Notes: generated by a model from the sequence alone, not told the origin. A DNA stretch of 36,775 nucleotides from a bacterium (GCA_020052445.1 JAGVPA010000076.1:1-36775), one strand, 5' to 3'. Shown: positions 15,037 through 24,087, numbered from the stretch's first letter. Numbers and translations are program-made.

Positions 15037-17274
15037 TTAATTTGCTAAATTCAAAAACTTCCAAACTTTCAAGTCATTTGGATTATACTCGTATTTCAAC
15101 TCATCATTATAACGCCAACTATTCTTTTCTTTCAAAACAATTCCACCATACAATCTTTTACCTTTCTTATTTTGCTCAACAATATATTTTGCTAATCCTT
15201 CGGCGCGTGATTTTGCGGTTTCAGCAGTAAGCCCGCCTTTTGTATCAAACAAACCAATGCGACCTTTCTGCATCACTATAAAATCAACATAAAACGGCTT
15301 TTCAATTCCATGCTCAATATGGGGTACAGCAAAATACGACCCATCTTTTGTTCCATTTTTAAACCACCATTCGACTGTTTTTGTTTTTTCTAAATACTCA
15401 ATAAAATCAACTTCAAGATCACTATCTTCTTCAGACAAATTTACTGTACCTATTCCTGATTTTTTAGTGTAGTACGGTTGTATTACCGACTTTTTATAAT
15501 CTTTCTTTGCGAAAGAGAGAGTGTAATTTATTACTTTTGGTACATTCCAAGGCTCTTCATTTTTTACTATCTCGTTTTTACCTTTTCCAACTTCTTCTTG
15601 ATACAGCTCTTTTGCAAGATTAATAGTATCAATCATAATTTGATGATTTTCTTCTGCAAGAACAGCGGCTTGAATTTTTGGCCACTCATCCTCATCTCGT
15701 GATGCTTCAAAAAATGAATAAATTGAGCTTTTTATACGACTAATTGAGCGTTGTTCGGGCTCAAACGGTGCAAGATTATTCCTGGCAAACATATCAAATG
15801 CATTTTGTAATTCAACTTCGTTTTTAGGAATATCGAGCGTTCCTTTTCTCTCTATACTTTTTGCTTCTTTGTCAGCATCAACAATACGACCACTAGCAAT
15901 CAAACTCGTTTTTAAAATACTGTGTTTAAATGAAAATTTTTCTTTAAGTTTTAATTTCTTTCCCGCTTCAATAAAAAGAGGCGTAAAGTCAGAAGAAAGA
16001 CGTGTTTCCTCACGGAAACGTTTTGAATGATAAGAGAGTAAGTCAATATTTTTGTAATTCTTAATTCTAAATCCAGTGAAAGTTGTAATGTAATCGCGAG
16101 ACAAATCCTCGGCAACGTTAATGTCTTGCAAGCTTGTAAAAACATAACCAACATTCAAATCTTGATCCGTATAATGTTTCTGCTCCGGCATACGCATAAT
16201 GCGTCCGAGTGTTTGAATAGAAAAAGTGATATTTTCCTCGTGCCATTGTCTAAACAAAACCAAAATCGTCGCACGTGGGCAATCCCAGCCCAATGAAATT
16301 GCTTGCTTAAATATCATTATCTCAACCTCATTCTCATTTTTTTCTATATTCGCCAAATTTATTTTATTATCTTTGTCAGAAAGATATATCGCAAGTCGTC
16401 CATTTTCCGTGGTGTAGCCAAATTTTTTGAGTAAAGCAATAATCTCGTCTTTTTTATCTGATACGCCCTGCATAGCGTCTGGCAATTGAATAAGCAAAAG
16501 CGGATTAACGCCCGAGTCTTCGGCTTCAAGCTTTTTCCGTAATTCAATTCGCTTTTTTAGTGCACTTTCCAGCACGAGTTCGTCAGCAGATTTATCGCTT
16601 TTCTTTTTATCAATAATGTAATGTTCAAAACCTGGATTGATTACGATTTCTTTCTTGATCATTTCCTCGTCTTTCACATCCTTGAGTTCTACTTCAACAA
16701 TTCTGTTTACATTATTTAGCTGTGGAGTAGCCGAAACTTCAATCGTTATTTTTGGTCCAATGTCTTGAATCAACTCCCTTGATTTCTCGCTGTTCGCCGT
16801 GTGGTGACTTTCGTCAATGACAAGAAAGATCATTCTGCCCTCGTCTTTTGTTCGAGCAATAATACTTGTCAGATTGTTATCTCGTTCGTTTGCACGAACA
16901 TACAAATTATCTTTTTTGTTGATGCTTGCCCAGTTCAAAAACAAAATCTCGTTTTCGCTAATTCTGCGGTCATCCAAATCTTCAAAATAAGAGCATTTTA
17001 TTCCTACACCGTTTTGGTCATAGTATTTTCTCAAATTATTTCTGCTCTGGTCATGCAGTTTATTGACAGCAATCCAAACGAACGAAAACTTTTTTCCATC
17101 TATACGCGAATCAATCAAGCGTTTCAAAAACTCCGCCATCATCAGCGTTTTTCCCGAGCCAGTCGGTGCTTTAAAAATACAAACCTTATTTCCGTCTGCA
17201 TCCAAAAGTTCATCGATTTCTCTTTTCAGCTTTACGATTGAATTTTCTTGATAATTTTTAAATTCAAATATCAT
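15037..17274 (-). CDS. Type III restriction enzyme, Res subunit
   Basis: The helicase/nuclease subunit that uses ATP to scan DNA and cleaves unmethylated sites together with Mod. 745 residues, somewhat shorter than well-studied Res proteins. Walker A is KAPTGSGKT (35-43), the DExH box LVIDESHHTA (151-160), and motif VI LGRIMRMPEQ near 355. The C-terminal PD-(D/E)xK-type nuclease is suggested by YVDFIVMQKGRIGLFDTKGG near 660-680. The start lies one base after the stop of the HEPN-like gene in a TAATATG junction, so it is tightly coupled to it. The operon is visibly more AT-rich than its neighbours. Confidence 0.93.
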   Translation of the reverse strand: MIFEFKNYQENSIVKLKREIDELLDADGNKVCIFKAPTGSGKTLMMAEFLKRLIDSRIDGKKFSFVWIAVNKLHDQSRNNLRKYYDQNGVGIKCSYFEDLDDRRISENEILFLNWASINKKDNLYVRANERDNNLTSIIARTKDEGRMIFLVIDESHHTANSEKSRELIQDIGPKITIEVSATPQLNNVNRIVEVELKDVKDEEMIKKEIVINPGFEHYIIDKKKSDKSADELVLESALKKRIELRKKLEAEDSGVNPLLLIQLPDAMQGVSDKKDEIIALLKKFGYTTENGRLAIYLSDKDNKINLANIEKNENEVEIMIFKQAISLGWDCPRATILVLFRQWHEENITFSIQTLGRIMRMPEQKHYTDQDLNVGYVFTSLQDINVAEDLSRDYITTFTGFRIKNYKNIDLLSYHSKRFREETRLSSDFTPLFIEAGKKLKLKEKFSFKHSILKTSLIASGRIVDADKEAKSIERKGTLDIPKNEVELQNAFDMFARNNLAPFEPEQRSISRIKSSIYSFFEASRDEDEWPKIQAAVLAEENHQIMIDTINLAKELYQEEVGKGKNEIVKNEEPWNVPKVINYTLSFAKKDYKKSVIQPYYTKKSGIGTVNLSEEDSDLEVDFIEYLEKTKTVEWWFKNGTKDGSYFAVPHIEHGIEKPFYVDFIVMQKGRIGLFDTKGGLTAETAKSRAEGLAKYIVEQNKKGKRLYGGIVLKEKNSWRYNDELKYEYNPNDLKVWKFLNLAN

Positions 17275-17275
17275 A

Positions 17276-17863
17276 TTATTTGTAATTTTTTATAATAAAA
17301 GAAAAATCCGATATTAATAGTACTAAATCAGCTGGAGTCAGAAATTCATTAAATACTATTTTTTGAAGATGGAATGATTCTTCGATGGTTTTACCTCTCC
17401 AGCCAACCGGTAAATCAAGTTTATTCTTTTCATCAAAAAAGAATTTATTATTATGAGCCGCCCCATTTCTTATATGCTTGGTAAATTTAAAAAGAGTAGA
17501 ATTATTTTTAATAATATAATTCTGATATTTTGAAAATTGTAGAATATCAAACAACGAAATTGCAATTTGCCTTGCTTGAAAATTCATTAAGCCAACAATA
17601 TTGGCTTCAACCTTATCCCCAATCAACTTTAATTCAACAGATTTATTAAATGAGGTTAAAATATCCCGAATATCATATTTTAGACATTTTAAGTCATCAT
17701 ACTTTACTGAAATTTCTAGTTCGCTTTTTTCTCCTTTGTGTCCGTTGATTAACGCTTTTTGAAAATCTGGCATTGACATCATGTTAATTCCAGCTAAAAA
17801 GAACCTAAAATTATTTAATAACTCATTGAAAATGGGATGAATATATATTTCTTTATCTTCCAT
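17276..17863 (-). CDS. HEPN-like protein inside the type III R-M operon
   Basis: 195 residues, mostly helical, no signal peptide. RNGAAH (132-137) fits the R-x4-H active site of HEPN ribonucleases and lies in a helix after hydrophobic and aromatic residues, as is usual for that superfamily. No known subfamily is recognised. It sits between mod and res with identical TAATATG junctions on both sides, one base apart, so all three are translated from one message. Its likely role is defence: an RNase that acts if restriction fails, or a regulator of Res. Function is inference; the motif is short and could occur by chance, but position and fold type support it. Confidence 0.65.
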   Translation of the reverse strand: MEDKEIYIHPIFNELLNNFRFFLAGINMMSMPDFQKALINGHKGEKSELEISVKYDDLKCLKYDIRDILTSFNKSVELKLIGDKVEANIVGLMNFQARQIAISLFDILQFSKYQNYIIKNNSTLFKFTKHIRNGAAHNNKFFFDEKNKLDLPVGWRGKTIEESFHLQKIVFNEFLTPADLVLLISDFSFIIKNYK

Positions 17864-17864
17864 A

Positions 17865-19676
17865 TTATTTGAAAATCTCCCGATACACTTTCAGTATCAC
17901 TTCAGGAATTGCACAAAGCGTTACTTTGCTTTTCACGTCAGTAAATTTTTTTGTGTGTGGATCATCACCCATAGAGAAAACATAGGTGTTGAAATACCCC
18001 TCTATTTTCTTGATTGCTTTTTTATAATCTTCTATCGCTTCCTCGTAAAAAATAACGCCAACATATTTATCGGTATTCTTAAAAATCTTAAACTCCGATG
18101 TTTCTTGGATGAGCTCAAAAGCATTTTCCAAAATACAGAGCATGTCCGTTGATTCCTTAACCAATTTTCGCTTATTTTTATCAGTTGGCTCCGCTTCCAC
18201 AAAATCAGTAGTATAATATTTTAAATTTCCTCCCGTTCCCTCGATTTTTTCACCATTTTCAGTTTTATAACCACTTATAACTTTACAAACTCTTGGATAG
18301 CAAACTTCTGTACAAATATTATTTTCATTGTTTGTACAAAGAATGAACCTACGATTTCCACCATCCTCTACGTTTTGCTTAAGGACCGCATGGCCTGTCG
18401 TTCCTGATCCAGCGAAAAAATCTAAAACGGTTATCGACTTACTTTCAAATAATGTTATTAGAATTTTTATCAGACCAGTGTTTTTAGGATTACTAAACGG
18501 AACTTTATCAATTCCAAAAACCTCCTTCAATTCTGCACCAGCTGATGTTGTTTTAACGTCTATTTCGTATTCTTTTTTTTCATTGTTAACTATTGCTTCA
18601 TATTTTTTATTGATTATTAAACTTTTTAGTCTTATTTTTGTACTAAAATTTTTCTCATATATACTTTCGTTTTTGAATTCAAGAGCACCATTTTCAAAAA
18701 GTTCAATGATTTTGGATTTTGTGTATGTATTTAATACAAATTTATTATTCAAATATGAATAGTACCTTTTATATCCCGCACTTAATAATTTTTCATCTGT
18801 TTGATTGATATTTTTTTCGATTTTAATTTCTATCTTATTTACATTTTTATTATAATAAAGACTATAATGTTTTGCTGAATTAAAATCATCTACAATGGGA
18901 TTAAATTTATTTTCTCCTACAAGAACCCTTTTACCGCTATTGTGTACGTAAACTCCATTCTCATCAATTGCTAAATCGCTAAATTGTTTAGGAATATTTT
19001 CAATAAAATGACTTTTATTTTTATCTTTAGCATATATTAAGCAATAATCATTACTTACAGATATAAAATCCGAATTTTTTCTTCCCTTCGGATTATTTTC
19101 AACTGATAACATTGAAATGAAATTATTTTCTCCAAAAATTTCATCACAGAGCATTTTTAATGGTGCTAATTCATTATCGTCTATACTTATAAAAATCACA
19201 CCATCTTTTTTAAGAAGAAAACGAGAAAGTTTTAAGCGTTTTTCCATGAAGGACAACCATTTGCTATGTCTAAACGGATCTTCACTGTCTATAAATTTAT
19301 CATTGTATATAAAATCATTATGTCCAGTATTATAAGGGGGGTCAATATAAATTAGGTCAATAGATTCTTGGTGGGTAAAGTTTAAAACTGCAAGAGAATG
19401 ATAATTATCACCTTCAATTAATATATTAACCAACTTTGATTTATCAGATTCAATTGCTTTCTTTTTTATCTCTTTCAAAACAGGAAATGGCTTGCCTGCC
19501 ACTTCATTGGGAAACATTTCATTTGGAGTTCGAGCGTCAGGGTTTACAAGAATATCAATTTTTTCCTCCGGCAAATCACGATGCCAAACAAGCCCATAGG
19601 TTGTGCTTTTTATTTTGACAATTTCCTTGATCAACTCATCTTTTGACCAATCGTCGTAGTTATTTTTCTTCGACAT
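17865..19676 (-). CDS. Type III DNA methyltransferase, Mod subunit
   Basis: Adenine-N6 methyltransferase that also reads the target site for the Res subunit. 603 residues. The order DPPYNTG (112-118) then FAGSGTTGHAV (about 415-425) is that of beta-class enzymes, as in known type III Mod proteins. The region between them is the variable target-recognition domain. The start at 19676 (MSKKNNYDDW) is chosen because the longer frame upstream runs through the pgk C terminus. There is no SD. No simple-sequence tract for phase variation is seen in the gene. Confidence 0.93.
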   Translation of the reverse strand: MSKKNNYDDWSKDELIKEIVKIKSTTYGLVWHRDLPEEKIDILVNPDARTPNEMFPNEVAGKPFPVLKEIKKKAIESDKSKLVNILIEGDNYHSLAVLNFTHQESIDLIYIDPPYNTGHNDFIYNDKFIDSEDPFRHSKWLSFMEKRLKLSRFLLKKDGVIFISIDDNELAPLKMLCDEIFGENNFISMLSVENNPKGRKNSDFISVSNDYCLIYAKDKNKSHFIENIPKQFSDLAIDENGVYVHNSGKRVLVGENKFNPIVDDFNSAKHYSLYYNKNVNKIEIKIEKNINQTDEKLLSAGYKRYYSYLNNKFVLNTYTKSKIIELFENGALEFKNESIYEKNFSTKIRLKSLIINKKYEAIVNNEKKEYEIDVKTTSAGAELKEVFGIDKVPFSNPKNTGLIKILITLFESKSITVLDFFAGSGTTGHAVLKQNVEDGGNRRFILCTNNENNICTEVCYPRVCKVISGYKTENGEKIEGTGGNLKYYTTDFVEAEPTDKNKRKLVKESTDMLCILENAFELIQETSEFKIFKNTDKYVGVIFYEEAIEDYKKAIKKIEGYFNTYVFSMGDDPHTKKFTDVKSKVTLCAIPEVILKVYREIFK

Positions 19677-19710
19677 AATTTTAAAGATTCGTAATTCGCA
19701 CCCCCCAGAT

Positions 19711-20898
19711 TTAACTTTCAAGTGCCTCCAACCCAGGCAACTTCTTGCCCGATAAAAACTCGAGCATGGCACCACCACCAGTTGAAACCAAAGTAAATCG
19801 TTCGGCCAGATTGGCTGCCTCGATAACTGGAACGGTGTCACCACCGCCAATCACCGTTTTAGCCTTACCGGTTCGAGCAGCGATGATTTTGGCCATGGAG
19901 TAAGTGCCCTCACAAAATTTTTCGACTTCACAGTAACCGAGCGGACCGTTCCAGACGATGGTTTTAGCTTCTTGAATAATGGTCGTAAAATTTTCTAAAG
20001 TTTTTTTACCAATATCAATGGCACGATCTTTATCATCAATTTTATCCACCGAAACTAATCTGGGTTTTGATTGAGCACTTAGTCGTGAGGCGACAAAAAC
20101 ATCTTCTGGTAAAACAATTTTGCTTGAATATTTTTTCAAAATCTTTTTGGCCGAAACTACACCTTCCTTATCAAAAGCCGACTGACCAACTTTTTTTCCT
20201 TGGGCTACCAAAAAAGCATTGGCTAAAGCGCCGCCGATTAAAGCTTTATCGATTCGCGGCAAGAGTGCCTCAAGTACCGGCAATTTATCGTCCATTTTTA
20301 AACCACCCATGACTAAAACAAAAGGTCGCTTTGGTTCACCTTCGACCAAAGATTCCAAAACCGAAACTTCTTGGGACAAAAGTGGACCAGCGTAAGACGG
20401 AAGTTCTTCGGTAATCGCGTCAACCGAGGCATGAGCACGATGAGAGACCGCGAACGCATCGTTGATATAAATATCGCCGAGTGAGGCCAGTTGTTGAGCG
20501 AAGGCTTTGCTATTTTGTTCTTCGCCGGGGTTGAAACGTAAATTTTCCAGCATGAGCATGTCGCCGTCGTGCATAGCTGAAATCATTCGAGCCGTTCGAT
20601 CACCAACCACATCGTGACAAAGTTTTACTTTGACTCCAAACAATTCTCCTAAACGCTTGGCAATCGGCGCGTTGGAAAAGGCGGCCACTCGTTTACCGTC
20701 CGGTCGACCGCGGTGCGACAAAATAATAATTCGCGCCCCATGCTGACGCAACCACTCCAGACCAACCGCCGCCCGAGCAATTCGACCCTGAGGACCATCA
20801 ATAGCCAAACCGCCTTTAACCGGCACGTTACCATCAATTCTAACCAAGACCCGTTTGCCGCGGAGAGAATTGGCATTTGATAGACGACGAAGCTTCAT
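19711..20898 (-). CDS. pgk: Phosphoglycerate kinase
   Basis: Makes ATP and 3-phosphoglycerate from 1,3-bisphosphoglycerate. 395 residues from the ATG at 20898; a TTG eight codons upstream would extend it, but the ATG fits family N termini (MKLRRLSN...KRVLVRIDGNVPV). Motifs: IILSHRGRPDG, LMLENLRF, YINDAFAVSHRAHAS, a conserved VMGGLKMDDK-type strand, IVWNGPLGYCE and the C-terminal VIGGGDTV...VSTGGGAMLEFLSG. Complete. The type III restriction operon starts 34 nt below the stop, so it may share pgk transcription. Confidence 0.97.
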   Translation of the reverse strand: MKLRRLSNANSLRGKRVLVRIDGNVPVKGGLAIDGPQGRIARAAVGLEWLRQHGARIIILSHRGRPDGKRVAAFSNAPIAKRLGELFGVKVKLCHDVVGDRTARMISAMHDGDMLMLENLRFNPGEEQNSKAFAQQLASLGDIYINDAFAVSHRAHASVDAITEELPSYAGPLLSQEVSVLESLVEGEPKRPFVLVMGGLKMDDKLPVLEALLPRIDKALIGGALANAFLVAQGKKVGQSAFDKEGVVSAKKILKKYSSKIVLPEDVFVASRLSAQSKPRLVSVDKIDDKDRAIDIGKKTLENFTTIIQEAKTIVWNGPLGYCEVEKFCEGTYSMAKIIAARTGKAKTVIGGGDTVPVIEAANLAERFTLVSTGGGAMLEFLSGKKLPGLEALES

Positions 20899-20934
20899 AT
20901 TTTTTTCATCATTAGGATACAAGGAAAATCGGGA

Positions 20935-21160
20935 AATGTAAAAGTGGAGAAGTGTAAAAACGTAAAGGTGTAAAAACGTAAAAGTTGGATCGGATTAACT
21001 GTCTTGAACCATGATTTCCTTGATTAAAGGATTGACATGATTTTGGATTGCGTTTTTTCAACATAGATAATCAAGGTAATCAAATAAATCATGTGAATCA
21101 TGGTTCAGACAACCACCCAACCAAAATTTTACACTTTTACGTTTTTTACGTTTTTACATC
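20935..21160. repeat. Nested inverted repeats between pgk and the phosphoesterase gene
   Basis: The outer arms are rich in GTGTAAAAACGTAAA on the left and TTTACGTTTTTACA on the right. Inside them sit GTCTTGAACCATGATT and AATCATGGTTCAGACA in opposite orientation. The whole 264-base gap is occupied by this structure and shows no ORF. Confidence 0.7.
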
Positions 21161-21162
21161 GG

Positions 21163-22071
21163 CTACTCCAACTCCACCACCACCACCTCCGGCGGATTAA
21201 ACAATCTGGCTCTTGGTCCCATTTCGCCGAGACCTGAGGTGACAAAAACGTTTAAATCATTAACCTGAAAAAATCCTTCGTCATATTCCTTACCAAGAAC
21301 TGTCGGCACATTCGAAACCGGGCCAAGCCAGGGCAAACGGATTTGGCCACCGTGCGTGTGACCGGAAACAATCAAATCAGCTACATCGTTTTTCGAAGAC
21401 AGAACCACATCAGGATTATGAGACATTAACAAAACATTTTCCACCGTCGTCCGACCAGACAAAGTTTTTTCCAAATCAGCATCATTCCAAAGATCACCGA
21501 TACCCGCCAACCATAAAACTGAGCCGTCTGATAGTTTTATTGGCAATGAAGCATTTACCAAAACTTTTACACCAAAAGATTCCAAAGCTTTTCTAATTTC
21601 CTCGGAACGATTCGCATCAAAGTCATGATTTCCAAGGACGGCGTAAACACCGAGTTTGGTTTGGAGTTGTTTAAATTGTTCAAGTTGTTCAACTTGGCCT
21701 TCGCGACCCATGACAAAATCGCCGAGCAATAAAACCAAATCTGGTTTGAGTTCGTTGGTTTTTTTAACAATCTCTTCAACCCAACCGGCGCCTTTATAAG
21801 GTCCGATGTGAATATCTGACAATAAAACCACTCGAAGTGGCTCTTCCAAACCAACCAAATCAAACGATTCATTTTTGACGGTCAAAATTCTCGGTTCAAT
21901 ATAACTCCCATAAAAAACCACCCCCCAAGCCAAAACCAAAAAAGTCGCCACAAACAAAAGCAACTTTTTTCGCAAGATTTTTTTCCCATTCGTCACCAAA
22001 ATCTCAATCAACGCCGCACCAACAACGATGAGAAAAAACCAAATGGCCGTTTCAAACATCCACCAGCGCAT
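21163..22071 (-). CDS. Membrane-anchored calcineurin-like phosphoesterase
   Basis: 302 residues. Two N-terminal membrane segments (about 7-27 and 36-57) precede a metallophosphoesterase domain with all family motifs: VLLSDIHIGPYKG, LLLGDFVMG, VLGNHDFD, LMSHNPDV and IVSGHTHGGQIRLPW. Two metal ions bound by these His/Asp/Asn residues hydrolyse phosphoesters. This domain layout is like YaeI/YkuE-type proteins, some of which act on lipid A precursors or the envelope; the substrate here is unknown. The downstream end is complete (EVVVVELE). It begins about 7 nt below the next upstream gene, so the two are likely cotranscribed. Confidence 0.9.
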   Translation of the reverse strand: MRWWMFETAIWFFLIVVGAALIEILVTNGKKILRKKLLLFVATFLVLAWGVVFYGSYIEPRILTVKNESFDLVGLEEPLRVVLLSDIHIGPYKGAGWVEEIVKKTNELKPDLVLLLGDFVMGREGQVEQLEQFKQLQTKLGVYAVLGNHDFDANRSEEIRKALESFGVKVLVNASLPIKLSDGSVLWLAGIGDLWNDADLEKTLSGRTTVENVLLMSHNPDVVLSSKNDVADLIVSGHTHGGQIRLPWLGPVSNVPTVLGKEYDEGFFQVNDLNVFVTSGLGEMGPRARLFNPPEVVVVELE

Positions 22072-22078
22072 AATTTAT

Positions 22079-22480
22079 TCACTCAGCTCTTAAAATATCC
22101 CAAAAATCATACAAAATCATTCCGATATATAACAAAAAAGAAAACAAAAGAATGGTTAATTCTAAAGTTGGGTACACCACTCCGACAGCCGTAACAAGGC
22201 TTAGTAACAAAAGGGTTAACAGAAGGCCAAAAGGAATAACCACAATATGCAAAAACATTCTTTCACCCAAGGATTCGATTTTACTTTTTTGGTAAGAAAA
22301 TTCAAAATTTGCAAAACAGACTGAGACTAAAAGTATTGAAAGAATTAAAAGAAAATCATTCATTTGTTCAACTCCAATTTCTTTAATTGGTTTTATTACT
22401 AAAGGATACAAAATTAAAGATAAAATTATTATGAAAATATTTTTGAAAATATTTTCATAAATCAAAGTTCGTTTTTTCAT
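22079..22480 (-). CDS. Small integral membrane protein, unknown
   Basis: 133 residues with four likely membrane segments (about 12-30, 42-58, 75-97 and 104-128). No family is recognised. Gaps of about 7 nt to the phosphoesterase gene below and 15 nt to gap above suggest a gap-led operon. The start has no SD. AT-rich, similar in composition to its neighbours. Confidence 0.7.
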   Translation of the reverse strand: MKKRTLIYENIFKNIFIIILSLILYPLVIKPIKEIGVEQMNDFLLILSILLVSVCFANFEFSYQKSKIESLGERMFLHIVVIPFGLLLTLLLLSLVTAVGVVYPTLELTILLFSFLLYIGMILYDFWDILRAE

Positions 22481-22495
22481 AACTCTGAGATTAAT

Positions 22496-23506
22496 TTATT
22501 TCTTACCGCCAACAAACTCTGCCAAATCCATTAGGCGCATGGAGTAACCCCATTCATTATCATACCAAGCTAAAATTTTCACCATGTCGCCATCGACCAC
22601 CCGAGTCATTTCCAAATCGACGATAGAGGAACAGGACTGGCCGATAAAATCGGTTGAGACGAGTGGTTCTTCGGAAGCCATAACGATTCCCTTCCAACGA
22701 GCTGACTTGGCGGCTTTTTTGAAAACCTCGTTAATTTCTTCGACCGTGGTTTTTTTCTTTAAAAGAAAGGTGAAATCAGAAAGCGAAACATCGAGCGTTG
22801 GGACACGAATGGCCAGACCGTCGAATTTTCCTTTGAGGGTTGGCACAACTTCGCCGGTTGCTTTGGCGGCGCCGGTTGAGGTTGGCACGATGTTGATGAG
22901 AGCGGAGCGAGCTCGGCGCATGTCTGGATGCATTTTTGGTGGCAGGCCATCGACGATATTTTGTTCGGCTGTTACCGAGTGGACAGTCGTCATCATGGCT
23001 TTTTTAATACCAAAAGCTTCCTCCATAATGGCCGCGACTGGAGCGATGGAGTTGGTGGTGCAGGAGGCGTTGTTGACGATGGTGTCGGATTTTTTAAAAT
23101 CTTTGTGGTTGACGCCCATGAGGTAAGTCGGCACTTCCTTGGCTGGCGCGGAGATAACGACACGCTTGGCACCGGCGGTGAGGTGGGCTGAGGCGGCGGT
23201 TTTGTCGGCGAAGCGACCGGTACACTCAAGAACCACATCGACATTATATTCTTTCCACGGCAATTTAGTCGGTTCCATTTCGGCCACGACGGGAATTTTT
23301 TTGCCATCGATAATCAAATGGTTTTTATCAAAAGACACCTCGTGCGGCCATTCACGAAAAACTGAATCGTATTTAAGCAGATGAGCCAATGTCTTCGGTT
23401 CAGTCAAATCATTAATCGCAACAAATTGAACACCCGGTCGATCAAAACCGGCCTTGAAAACCGTTCGGCCAATCCGACCGAAACCGTTGATGGAAACGTT
23501 TAACAT
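22496..23506 (-). CDS. gap: Glyceraldehyde-3-phosphate dehydrogenase
   Basis: Oxidises glyceraldehyde-3-phosphate to 1,3-bisphosphoglycerate with NAD(P). 336 residues from the ATG at 23506, which gives the expected MLNVSINGFGRIGRTVF start; the open frame continues far upstream but crosses the promoter. The catalytic Cys 149 is in NNASCTTNSIAP and the partner His 176 in TTVHSVTAEQ; the C terminus WYDNEWGYSMRL is intact. An extended -10 promoter lies 29-37 bases upstream. The N terminus shows the Rossmann GFGRIG and an Asn-Asp pair at 32-33 compatible with NAD. Confidence 0.97.
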   Translation of the reverse strand: MLNVSINGFGRIGRTVFKAGFDRPGVQFVAINDLTEPKTLAHLLKYDSVFREWPHEVSFDKNHLIIDGKKIPVVAEMEPTKLPWKEYNVDVVLECTGRFADKTAASAHLTAGAKRVVISAPAKEVPTYLMGVNHKDFKKSDTIVNNASCTTNSIAPVAAIMEEAFGIKKAMMTTVHSVTAEQNIVDGLPPKMHPDMRRARSALINIVPTSTGAAKATGEVVPTLKGKFDGLAIRVPTLDVSLSDFTFLLKKKTTVEEINEVFKKAAKSARWKGIVMASEEPLVSTDFIGQSCSSIVDLEMTRVVDGDMVKILAWYDNEWGYSMRLMDLAEFVGGKK

Positions 23507-23534
23507 AAAAAATGTGGATAAATTAATTGCTAAA

Positions 23535-23563
23535 ATTATACCACGATTGACCAAATTTGATAA
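23535..23563 (-). promoter_or_regulatory. gap promoter (extended -10)
   Basis: On the minus strand, TTATCA (23558-23563), a 17-nt spacer, then TGGTATAAT with a perfect -10 at 23535-23540. It interleaves with the plus-strand promoter of the GC-rich unit at 23547-23575. Confidence 0.75.
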
Positions 23564-23575
23564 AAAGAATAAGTT
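23547..23575 (+). promoter_or_regulatory. Promoter of GC-rich unit II with +1 hairpin
   Basis: TTGACC (23547-23552), a 17-nt spacer, then TAAGTT (23570-23575). The -10 is weak. The predicted start near 23582 is followed by TTGGCAG-CCA-CTGTCAA (23586-23602), a 7-bp hairpin with one G-U pair. Confidence 0.45.
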
Positions 23576-23633
23576 GTAGCTGTCCTTGGCAGCCACTGTC
23601 AAAACAACTTCAGCCCGAACACGGAGAAAAATC

Positions 23634-23960
23634 ATGGCCACAGTTTCCCAACTTCGGAGCCTCGGCAAAACCCTAATCAGCCAGATTCTTAAAGACAACT
23701 TATTGATCTTCTTTCCAGGCCCTGAACAAATCTGGATTGAAGGGGATGTCGTCATCTTCGATGCCACAGAGGGCATACTTGTCAATGACTATCTCGATCT
23801 CGACGGAGCTATGGAGACCGTGACACGGCTCCTCGGAGCTGCTGGAATGTCTGTGACCTGCTCTCCATACATTGATCCGGATAACGAGACCCCAGACAAG
23901 ACAAGCGACAGTGAAGATGAAATCGATGGCAGGATGACCATCACACTCAATCCGAGCTAA
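23634..23960 (+). CDS. 108-residue acidic protein, GC-rich unit II
   Basis: The start at 23634 is chosen because GGAG lies 7 nt upstream; an ATG 48 bases further upstream lacks an SD and lies inside the predicted leader hairpin. The protein begins MATVSQLRSLGKTLISQILK, has an aromatic and hydrophobic middle (LLIFFPGPEQIWIEGDVVIF) and ends with a strongly acidic stretch (SDSEDEID). No signal peptide. Codons favour C or G in the third position, unlike gap and tsf on either side. It has its own promoter and terminator. No family is recognised. Confidence 0.75.
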   Translation: MATVSQLRSLGKTLISQILKDNLLIFFPGPEQIWIEGDVVIFDATEGILVNDYLDLDGAMETVTRLLGAAGMSVTCSPYIDPDNETPDKTSDSEDEIDGRMTITLNPS

Positions 23961-24012
23961 GGCGGCTAAAAAGAACGAGCTTTCTCGATCGCTTTTCTAC
24001 CCACTCCTCGAT

Positions 24013-24039
24013 CACCCGCACTCGGGTGGTTCTTTTTTT
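24013..24039 (+). terminator. Terminator of GC-rich unit II
   Basis: CACCCG-CACT-CGGGTG followed by GTTCTTTTTTT on the plus strand. Confidence 0.85.
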
Positions 24040-24046
24040 ACAACAA

Positions 24047-24076
24047 AAAATATCCGTCGTTGATGACGGATATTTT
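24047..24076 (-). terminator. Terminator of rpsB-tsf
   Basis: AAAATATCCGTC and GACGGATATTTT form a 12-bp stem around 6 nt, about 11 nt below the tsf stop. It has T-runs on both sides, so it also insulates against the converging GC-rich unit. Confidence 0.85.
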
Positions 24077-24087
24077 TTAATTTTCTT

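Noticed and set aside
19677-19850. N-terminal extension of Mod
   Set aside because: It runs antiparallel in frame through the end of pgk and does not resemble Mod proteins.
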